Source of the DNA: a bacterium
GTDB taxonomy: Bacteria > Cyanobacteriota > Vampirovibrionia > Obscuribacterales > Obscuribacteraceae
Assembly: GCA_030431355.1 (NCBI GenBank)
Contig: JAUIJG010000372.1
Location: 1-5,243 of the forward strand
Length of the DNA stretch: 5,243 nucleotides
Direction of reading: 5' to 3'
Position numbers and translations under genes: made by a program. The notes under the pieces are model-generated. The model had not been told where the DNA came from, ran no database searches, and saw only the letters and a list, made by a program, of their open reading frames with translations. Below are positions 1-5,243 of the stretch, in pieces (positions within the stretch are counted from its first letter, which is position 1; every line of letters begins with the position of its first letter).

Positions 1-794
1 TAGGGTCTTTTGTCTTGATTCTTGCGCCAATAGGACTCTCTGGGGTTGAGAAGCTCCCATTTTTTCCCTTTATATGAATCGGCAAGCTTTTTACTATTCC
101 ATTTCTCCACCCATTCAGGCGAGTCCTGAAAGTAATAGGAGCTGGTGGTCATTTTGCCTTCCGAGAGCCAGAATGCTTTGCCGATTCTTCCAGCCGGCAG
201 GATAGCACCGCGGTCCTTGCCTGAAACTCCGTATATTCTGGCGTTTTTTTCGGTGGCGATATAAATCTCATCTCCGATTGTGGTGGATTGCAAGTTCGTG
301 GGCGCCCTTCCTTCCGTATCCGAATTTGTCTCCAGGGTAGAGTCTGGATCTTTGCGAATTAGTGGGAAGTTTTTATCCTCCACCGCGTATACCACTTTGT
401 TTTGGCTGTTGTCCCACCATTCACTGGCTATGATCCCGTGCTGGAGAGGCGTTCCTCCGGTGACCAGGGTGGCATGCCCGGGCGCCGTCTCCGTGTCGGC
501 GTGCTTGTAATGCGCGTTGGCAAAGTAGGCTCCATTATCCATAAGATAGTTGAATCCCTTCTTCCCGAATCTTGAGCGAAAGCGCTGGGGGAGGTCTCCT
601 CTCAACTGGTCGATGGTTATTTGCAGGACCAATTTCACTTTTAAATCCGGTCCGGTCGTGGAACCTTCATTTTTGGCTTCCACTCTGGCGCTGTTTGGGC
701 AGATCAATGACGCAAGCGCGATTGCTGTCGCAAGAGTTAGATGAATAGTTGCTTTTGCCAATTTTAGGCGGAGAGTTTTAGTTGCTCTTTTCAT
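1..794 (-). CDS. Exported alkaline phosphatase-superfamily protein, PafA-like (partial, C-terminus beyond window)
   Basis: This frame is open from an ATG at 792-794 to the window edge, giving 264 complete residues; the family is usually about 520-560, so roughly half is present. Residues 1-15 are basic and 16-31 hydrophobic (TLATAIALASLI), with a plausible cleavage after A36 or A40, so I read a Sec signal peptide and an extracytoplasmic enzyme. The mature start VLQITIDQLRGD carries the first metal-ligand aspartate (D62). The block TETAPGHATLVTG holds the expected threonine nucleophile T103, and GVSGKDRGAILPAG holds K193 and R195, matching the Lys-x-Arg pair of PafA phosphomonoesterases. By family, it should hydrolyse phosphate monoesters with two zinc ions; the remaining metal ligands lie outside the window. 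The residue matching PafA Asn100 appears to be Ser124. No strong ribosome binding site precedes the ATG. It is divergent from the kinase gene. The family is clear; the natural substrate is not. Confidence 0.9.
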   Translation of the reverse strand, partial: MKRATKTLRLKLAKATIHLTLATAIALASLICPNSARVEAKNEGSTTGPDLKVKLVLQITIDQLRGDLPQRFRSRFGKKGFNYLMDNGAYFANAHYKHADTETAPGHATLVTGGTPLQHGIIASEWWDNSQNKVVYAVEDKNFPLIRKDPDSTLETNSDTEGRAPTNLQSTTIGDEIYIATEKNARIYGVSGKDRGAILPAGRIGKAFWLSEGKMTTSSYYFQDSPEWVEKWNSKKLADSYKGKKWELLNPRESYWRKNQDKRP

Positions 795-840
795 TGTCGC
801 TCGAACCGGGAAGGGGTACCAGGGCAGCCCGGGGGCCGCA

Positions 841-865
841 AAACCGTAAAACATTAGCACGGTTT
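841..865. repeat. Inverted repeat AAACCGT-N11-ACGGTTT
   Basis: The arms AAACCGT (841-847) and ACGGTTT (859-865) are perfectly complementary around an 11-base spacer. The centre-to-centre distance of the arms is 18 bases, less than two helical turns. It sits 47-71 bases upstream of the phosphatase ATG and about 250 upstream of the kinase ATG. It could be an operator or a hairpin in the phosphatase leader; there is no T-run suggesting a terminator. Function is not known. Confidence 0.4.
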
Positions 866-931
866 CAGGTCGAGCTTCTCTATCAAACCGAAGGAGATGC
901 GTTGGATCGGGCGACTCTTCCTTGTTTTGGC

Positions 932-960
932 GTAACATTAAATTGTGCCGCAGAAGTCAA
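932..960 (-). promoter_or_regulatory. Weak promoter candidate for the phosphatase gene
   Basis: On the minus strand TTGACT (960-955) differs from the -35 consensus by one base. After a 17-base spacer comes TGTTAC (937-932), a poor -10 with three matches. TAATGT overlaps it at a too-short 14-base spacing. The transcript leader would be about 130 bases and would include the 841-865 inverted repeat. The pairing is speculative. Confidence 0.2.
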
Positions 961-1048
961 GGTGGGCAACGGTTTCCTTTCCGATGGAAGAAGAATCAGC
1001 TTAACAAGTCGCCGGTCGCCTAATTCTCTTATCGCCGGAGTGGGTATC

Positions 1049-1054
1049 TATAGT
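1049..1054 (+). promoter_or_regulatory. Candidate -10 hexamer for the kinase gene
   Basis: TATAGT matches the -10 consensus at five of six positions and lies about 58 bases before the kinase ATG. No convincing -35 element stands 16-18 bases upstream (CTCTTA at 1026-1031 is poor) and there is no extended TG motif. It is a weak call. Confidence 0.22.
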
Positions 1055-1099
1055 CTGGATGCACGGAATTCTTCTTTCGTTTTTTCTATTTGCTATTTT

Positions 1100-1104
1100 G
1101 AGGA
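1100..1104 (+). promoter_or_regulatory. Ribosome binding site fixing the kinase start
   Basis: GAGGA ends 7 bases before the ATG at 1112, a normal Shine-Dalgarno spacing. It favours this start over in-frame upstream codons such as the TTG at 782 or the GTG at 962, which have no comparable site. It also puts the glycine loop at residue 24, usual for bacterial Hanks kinases. Confidence 0.7.
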
Positions 1105-1111
1105 TTTGATT

Positions 1112-3427
1112 ATGTCGGCAAGCGCTTCAGAGGCTGGCTTCCCTTCACTTGGTGAGAATTTTGAAGTTCTCGAACTGGTTGGAATGGGAGGAATGGGCAG
1201 TGTTTATAAGGTGAGGGATCTGAGGCAGGACCGGATCGTTGCTGTCAAAATATTGCTTGCCGAACTGGCCGATGACACAGCCGCTCTGAAAAGATTCGAA
1301 CAAGAAGCCGAGGCCGCCTCCAAGCTTTCCCACCCAAATCTGGTGTCGACCTATGAGCATGGTATTACTCCTGATGGCGCTCCTTATCTTGTCATGGATT
1401 ACTTCGAAGGAGAGAGCCTTTCAGATTGTTTGAAAAGAGAGGGGCTTTTCAAGCCAACTAGAGCGCTTACTCTCATAAGACAAATCTGTGAAGCCCTTGC
1501 CCATGCCCATGCCGAAGGGGTGGTTCACCGGGACATAAAGCCCACGAACATAATCATTTCCCGGGACGAATCCGGCAGCGAGCTGGCAAGAGTAGTTGAT
1601 TTCGGCATAGCCAAGGTGATGCCGAAAGCCAATAGAGAGACCCACAATTTAACGGAGACCGGCGAAGTCTTCGGTAGCCCGCACTATATGAGCCCCGAGC
1701 AGTGTCTCGGATTCATGCTCGACAGCCGTTCCGATATTTATTCACTTGGTTGCCTCATGTATGAGCTTCTCACCGGTGACCCTCCCTTTGGTGGCGCGAA
1801 TCCTATTCAGGTAGTGGTCAAACATATCAACGAAGAGATTGCTCCGTTTCCCGCCTCCGCCAAAAAGGACAAGTTGGCGAAAGGTCTGGAGGCTGTGGTC
1901 CTGCGCTGTCTTGAGAAGGATCAAGTCAATCGCTATCAGAGCGTTGAAGCGCTTATTGAAGATTTGAAACTTCTGGAATCCGGTAAACAGCCAACGCGCT
2001 ATAAGCGCAAAGTTAAGCAGAAAAGAGAGTTCACCAAACGCCAGATGATTGGCTCTATGGTTGGTCTGGCTGCAATCGTTTTCTATGCCGGAGTGTCATC
2101 GGCTCTCTTCCAGCAATTTTATCTATTGCCTGTGGTTCTGTTATTGGTGCTTAACTTTTTAGTTCTTGGCGGTATCTACATTTGTGCCACTTCCTTTTTC
2201 GACAATTACCAGAAGTTCGAAAACTGGAGAAATACCGGTAGTGGTTGGTGGCTGATGCTGGTCTCCCTCTCTTTTGGAATCATCTGTCTGACCATACTGC
2301 CGTTTTCTTTGATAGGCGGAACATTGGCTGTTTCGAGTCCGTTTCTGATGCTTATACCGGGAGTTAGCAGCTTTAAAGCTCCAGGTTGGATAGCCAGTCT
2401 GGCTTATATAGACCTTTATATCCATATGGTGGCCGCGCTTTCTTTAGTGGTATCAGGGGTAGGGCTTTTCTTCTTTAGAGGTAAGAAGCGATATGGAATT
2501 TGGACCGTAGCTTCGCAATTTGTCGGCGTGAGTGCTGTGCTAGTCATAGGCGTAACTCTTGTGTTTGCTTCCCAACTATCTCGCACTGGTTTCTATCTGG
2601 CTTCAGCCAGTGGGGAATATTTGCCTGCGGTGACCAAGACAATGGCCGAAGCCGCTTTCCTTCTGGATAAAAAGAACGATGACGCAGCCAGGTTGGCGGC
2701 TGAGTTCGAGAGGAAAGAGGGCAGTTATAATGCCGCAATTGATATTTTGGACAAAGCGATTGCGGTGAGCAAAAACGATAAAGCCCTTCTCTTCGACCGA
2801 GCCATGGTCCGAATTGATGCCGGCGATTTTGCTGCTGCTTTCAAAGACGCCGATAAGCTAGAGCTTCTTGGAGAAGATGACACGAATAAGCAATCCCACT
2901 ATTTAAGAGGTCGTGCCCTGGAAGCCCAGGGGCAGTTTGAGGCAGCTTCTGATCAGTATTTGCAGTCAGTGACGAACACCTGGAATGATAGCCACAAGTA
3001 TCAGGCTGTCAGGGTACTTTGCAGAGCCGGCAAATATAAAGAGGCCTTGAAATTAGCCGATAACGCAAGTGAAAACAAAGATAGTCATTGTCGGGGATTG
3101 ACCAACCTGGTAGCTGCATTGTGCAAAGAGAAGCTGGGTGATACAGACGGAGCGGTCGAAGCATTTGGCAGGGCTGAAGATTCTTATTCTCTCTCCGGCT
3201 CTACATTTATTGAAGCCGAGTATCTCGCTTTCCCCTATTCAATGCATTACTCGAAAGTAAAGCAGGAGGGTGATATGTGTAACCTGGTCAAAGCCTACGC
3301 AGCGTCCAAAGGTCATCGACCGAAGAGTGAAGTCGATAAACATCTCAAGGACGCCAAGCCTTTGACCCGGGCCGACTTGAGTAAGCACTCCATATTTCAG
3401 GACACCGGTTTTGAGGTGATCTGGTAG
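1112..3427 (+). CDS. Membrane-anchored Hanks-type Ser/Thr protein kinase with C-terminal TPR region
   Basis: The product is 771 residues. Residues about 17-288 form a complete kinase domain: glycine loop GMGGMGSVY (24-32), ATP-binding K46 in VAVK, helix-C E65, catalytic loop HRDIKPTN (139-146, D141 the base), DFG 163-165, SPE 194-196, D208 and R274. All key residues are present, so it should be active. T181 and T183 align with the activation-loop autophosphorylation threonines of mycobacterial PknB. A basic stretch (298-310) leads into about five hydrophobic segments near 311-333, 336-360, 380-407, 430-455 and 464-488. From about 513 to 695 there are TPR-like helix pairs, for example GSYNAAIDILDKAI and GQFEAASDQYLQS, followed by a tail to W771. 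Basic residues at 298-310 and 456-460 suggest a cytoplasmic kinase and, with five helices, an external TPR half. That half may sense a ligand or partner. The target proteins are unknown. An exported TPR protein lies 144 bases downstream. Confidence 0.93.
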   Translation: MSASASEAGFPSLGENFEVLELVGMGGMGSVYKVRDLRQDRIVAVKILLAELADDTAALKRFEQEAEAASKLSHPNLVSTYEHGITPDGAPYLVMDYFEGESLSDCLKREGLFKPTRALTLIRQICEALAHAHAEGVVHRDIKPTNIIISRDESGSELARVVDFGIAKVMPKANRETHNLTETGEVFGSPHYMSPEQCLGFMLDSRSDIYSLGCLMYELLTGDPPFGGANPIQVVVKHINEEIAPFPASAKKDKLAKGLEAVVLRCLEKDQVNRYQSVEALIEDLKLLESGKQPTRYKRKVKQKREFTKRQMIGSMVGLAAIVFYAGVSSALFQQFYLLPVVLLLVLNFLVLGGIYICATSFFDNYQKFENWRNTGSGWWLMLVSLSFGIICLTILPFSLIGGTLAVSSPFLMLIPGVSSFKAPGWIASLAYIDLYIHMVAALSLVVSGVGLFFFRGKKRYGIWTVASQFVGVSAVLVIGVTLVFASQLSRTGFYLASASGEYLPAVTKTMAEAAFLLDKKNDDAARLAAEFERKEGSYNAAIDILDKAIAVSKNDKALLFDRAMVRIDAGDFAAAFKDADKLELLGEDDTNKQSHYLRGRALEAQGQFEAASDQYLQSVTNTWNDSHKYQAVRVLCRAGKYKEALKLADNASENKDSHCRGLTNLVAALCKEKLGDTDGAVEAFGRAEDSYSLSGSTFIEAEYLAFPYSMHYSKVKQEGDMCNLVKAYAASKGHRPKSEVDKHLKDAKPLTRADLSKHSIFQDTGFEVIW

Positions 3428-3440
3428 AGATAGAGAGAGA

Positions 3441-3455
3441 AGCCGCACTTCGGCT
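3441..3455 (+). repeat. Small hairpin after the kinase stop
   Basis: AGCCG and CGGCT flank a five-base loop CACTT, starting 13 bases after the TAG stop. No T-run follows (AAATATAAC comes next), so it does not look like a strong intrinsic terminator. It could shield the 3' end or weaken read-through into the next gene. Confidence 0.3.
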
Positions 3456-3494
3456 AAATATAACGAAATCGCCGGGATAATCCCCTGGAATGAA

Positions 3495-3521
3495 GCAGGT
3501 TCGGTTCTCACCTGTTATGAT
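3495..3521 (+). promoter_or_regulatory. Extended -10 promoter candidate with overlapping inverted repeat
   Basis: TGTTATGAT (3513-3521) is an extended -10 motif: TG, one base, then TATGAT with five of six consensus matches. No -35 is visible, which extended -10 promoters can do without. Transcription would start near 3528, leaving a leader of about 44 bases before the TPR gene. The arms CAGGT (3496-3500) and ACCTG (3510-3514) form an inverted repeat reaching into the motif, so a bound protein could block it. The downstream gene may therefore be expressed on its own as well as by read-through. Confidence 0.35.
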
Positions 3522-3560
3522 CGGGCACCTTGCCATTTGGTGGACGATGTCAGGAACAAG

Positions 3561-3565
3561 AGGAG
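3561..3565 (+). promoter_or_regulatory. Ribosome binding site of the exported TPR gene
   Basis: AGGAG lies 6 bases before the ATG at 3572, near the ideal spacing. It selects this start, which is followed directly by a clear signal peptide. Confidence 0.75.
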
Positions 3566-3571
3566 TAAGCC

Positions 3572-5243
3572 ATGCCAGCTCGTACCAAGAGGATTTTCAG
3601 TTTAGCCCTAGCCCTTTCTTTCACTGTGGCTACAGGAGCGAATGCCCAGGTGCCCATTCCCGGAGGAGAGAGCCAGGAGTCCGGCTACATACCTCCTCAG
3701 ACGGAGTTTAAGTCAGAGTCTAAGAAGGGAGTCATGACCGGCCAGATTGCCACCGATGTGGTGCCTGCCCAGAGGCTTCTTTCGAAAGGTCGATACAGTG
3801 AAGCGGAAGAGGCTTTTCGTGAGCTGCTCGTCAAAGATCCCCAGGACATGGCTGCCACTGTCGGTCTTGGAATCGCTCTAGCTAAGCAGTTTAAGCTGGA
3901 CGGTGCTGAAGAGATGTTCGACCGGGTGCTTTTGCAAAATCCCCATAGCGCTCTTGCCTATGCGGGAAAGGCGGAGGTGATTCTAAACCGGCTCCAGTCC
4001 TCTTCCATGACTATTCGCAAGAATAAAGAGTCTTATTTGAAGCAGGCGGAAATTTACGCCAAGCAAGCTTCCAGCCTGGCACCGGCTTCCGCTGAGTCGC
4101 ATTTTGCTCTGGGACGGGTTTATCAGGAGCAGGGGCATCTCGACACAGCCGCCAATGAGCTGCGCACCGCCTCCCAACTCGACCCTAATCATTCTTATGC
4201 CTATTCTGCTCTCGGCAAAATCTATTTGAAGCAGAACAGCATCGCCCAGGCTGCCATGAGCTTTAAGAGAGCGATCGAATTGAATTCCGGTAATTCCGGC
4301 GCCCATTTCGGTCTGGGTTCGGCATATCTTGCCCAGGGCGACGTGGACGAAGCGATTAAAGAGCTGAATACATCCTTATATCAGTTTCCTAATAGCTGGC
4401 CCGTGCGCATGAAGCTTGGCGAGGCTTATCAAAAGCAAGGCAATCTTGTCGCCGCTTTGAAAGAGTATCGCCAATCCATAATGATTAAGCCTGAAAATGC
4501 CAGCCCCTATCTCAAGATTGCCGAGATCAGGGAGAGCAAAGGGGACCTTGAACTGGCTCTTGCCGAGTTGCACTCAGGGCTTACCCAGATGCCTTACAAC
4601 ATAAATCTGCGTCAGCACATAGCCGAGATCTGTTTGAAGCTTGAGAAAGCGGACCAGGCAATCAGTGAATACAAAACCATCTTGAAAATGGGACCGAATG
4701 ATACCCAGGCAATTAAAGGACTGAGCAAAGCTCTCTGTCTGAAGGCACAGAAACAGACTGCTTCTGCTCTACTTGCTTCCAATGATTACGAGGAGGCGAT
4801 GAAGTCCATTGATGAAGCTGTGAAGCTCAGACCCAATGACATGGAACTGCGCCTCGCTAAGGCTAAATTGATGGCGCTCTCAGGCACCAATCCTGATATC
4901 AGCCAACTGGGTGATCCCCAGAATGATGGTGAGCGACTTGCCCAGGCCGAAGCTCTCATGGCGCAAGGTGATTTTGAAAAAGCATCTCAAGATCTGGTCC
5001 AGGTTATAGCCAACTTGAAAGATGCTCGTCAGAGTTTCGCTGTTGGTGATGTGGCCATATTGATCAAAGATCTGGACAATGCCGAAGCCGCCTACAAAAA
5101 AGCTCAGGCTTTCAGTGGTTCACCCAAGCGTGTCGAGCGAGGACTGAATCAGGTCGCCAAGCTCAGGCAGGATTCAAAAGAGAGCACGACCGTGGCCGAT
5201 GAACTGCTCAAGAAGAAGCAGTACGACGGAGCAATAGATAGAT
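3572..5243 (+). CDS. Exported TPR-repeat protein (partial, C-terminus beyond window)
   Basis: The frame gives 557 residues with no stop before the window end. MPARTKRIFS followed by LALALSFTVATGANA is a typical Sec signal peptide, with cleavage expected after A25 (ANA|QV). A short linker (26-60) rich in Gly, Ser, Glu and Pro precedes tandem tetratricopeptide repeats. Clear 34-residue units begin near 173, 207, 241, 275, 309 and 343, each with the small-residue pattern ending in NP, DP or KP, such as AYSALGKIYLKQ and HFGLGSAYLAQGDVDEAI. More divergent units lie at 64-125, 127-172 (with an extra loop), 393-422, 455-485, 488-515 and from 540. TPR arrays form superhelical surfaces for binding proteins; no enzyme domain or membrane segment is visible. 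The protein is probably periplasmic or exported further. It follows the kinase on the same strand, suggesting a linked role. The binding partner cannot be told from sequence, and more domains may lie beyond the edge. Confidence 0.9.
   Translation, partial: MPARTKRIFSLALALSFTVATGANAQVPIPGGESQESGYIPPQTEFKSESKKGVMTGQIATDVVPAQRLLSKGRYSEAEEAFRELLVKDPQDMAATVGLGIALAKQFKLDGAEEMFDRVLLQNPHSALAYAGKAEVILNRLQSSSMTIRKNKESYLKQAEIYAKQASSLAPASAESHFALGRVYQEQGHLDTAANELRTASQLDPNHSYAYSALGKIYLKQNSIAQAAMSFKRAIELNSGNSGAHFGLGSAYLAQGDVDEAIKELNTSLYQFPNSWPVRMKLGEAYQKQGNLVAALKEYRQSIMIKPENASPYLKIAEIRESKGDLELALAELHSGLTQMPYNINLRQHIAEICLKLEKADQAISEYKTILKMGPNDTQAIKGLSKALCLKAQKQTASALLASNDYEEAMKSIDEAVKLRPNDMELRLAKAKLMALSGTNPDISQLGDPQNDGERLAQAEALMAQGDFEKASQDLVQVIANLKDARQSFAVGDVAILIKDLDNAEAAYKKAQAFSGSPKRVERGLNQVAKLRQDSKESTTVADELLKKKQYDGAIDR

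Larger units (their letters stand above)
795..1111. promoter_or_regulatory. Divergent intergenic region between phosphatase and kinase genes
   Basis: These 317 bases separate two divergent starts and must hold control signals for at least one of them, unless transcription enters from outside. I see a 7-bp inverted repeat at 841-865, a TATAGT -10-like hexamer for the plus strand at 1049-1054, and a TTGACT -35-like hexamer for the minus strand at 955-960. The last 30 bases before the kinase are T-rich. The plus-strand frame of the kinase stays open through the whole region back to a TAG at 779-781, but the peptide it would encode has no kinase character and no family I recognise. I find no RNA gene here. 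Confidence 0.6.

Noticed and set aside
699..701. Lipobox at Cys32 of the phosphatase signal region.
   Set aside because: The residues before it (S-L-I-C) do not match a lipobox, which needs a small residue at -1, so a plain Sec signal peptide is the better reading.
280..744. Two plus-strand open frames (280-510 and 550-744).
   Set aside because: They lie antisense within the phosphatase gene, whose minus-strand translation shows clear family motifs; the plus-strand peptides look like no protein family.
3441..3455. Hairpin after the kinase considered as an intrinsic terminator.
   Set aside because: The stem is only five base pairs and no T-run follows, so I list it only as a small hairpin.
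3239..3536. Minus-strand open frames across the kinase 3' end and the spacer.
   Set aside because: Most of their length is antisense to confirmed kinase coding sequence, with no start signals and no recognisable protein character.
3490..3711. Plus-strand 73-residue open frame beginning at an ATG at 3490.
   Set aside because: It overlaps the signal peptide of the exported TPR gene in another frame, has no ribosome binding site, and shows no recognisable motif.
3983..4573. Minus-strand open frames of 107 and 65 residues.
   Set aside because: They are antisense to well-formed TPR repeats; such shadows are common opposite repetitive alanine- and leucine-rich coding sequence.

Overview
The window holds three genes: a partial gene on the minus strand, running off the left edge; a complete gene on the plus strand; and a second plus-strand gene running off the right edge. 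Hanks-type Ser/Thr kinases fused to membrane and TPR parts, next to TPR-rich exported proteins, are typical of a few bacterial lineages. The kinase wording here (TGEVFGSP, YMSPEQC, DSRSDIYSLGC) and the balanced base composition fit best, from memory, with a Candidatus Obscuribacter-like member of the Melainabacteria/Vampirovibrionia, a non-photosynthetic sister group of Cyanobacteria. Acidobacteria or Planctomycetes remain possible; the assignment is an inference.

Layout. 1-794 (minus) is the N-terminal half of an exported PafA-type alkaline phosphatase-superfamily enzyme. 795-1111 is a divergent intergenic region with a 7-bp inverted repeat and only weak promoter-like elements. 1112-3427 (plus) is a 771-residue kinase: a complete catalytic domain, about five membrane segments, then a C-terminal TPR-like half. 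3428-3571 is a spacer with small hairpins and an extended -10 promoter candidate. 3572-5243 (plus) is a signal-peptide-bearing protein made almost wholly of TPR repeats, cut by the window end.

How the parts may work together. Positive-inside reasoning places the kinase domain in the cytoplasm and, if the five-helix count is right, its TPR half on the outer side of the membrane. The next gene encodes an exported TPR protein, so the two could meet outside the membrane, with the kinase acting as a one-component transmembrane sensor. This is a hypothesis from topology and gene order, not a demonstrated system. The divergent phosphatase may share control elements with the kinase or may simply be a neighbour. 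There is no CRISPR array, mobile element, tRNA or rRNA that I can support.
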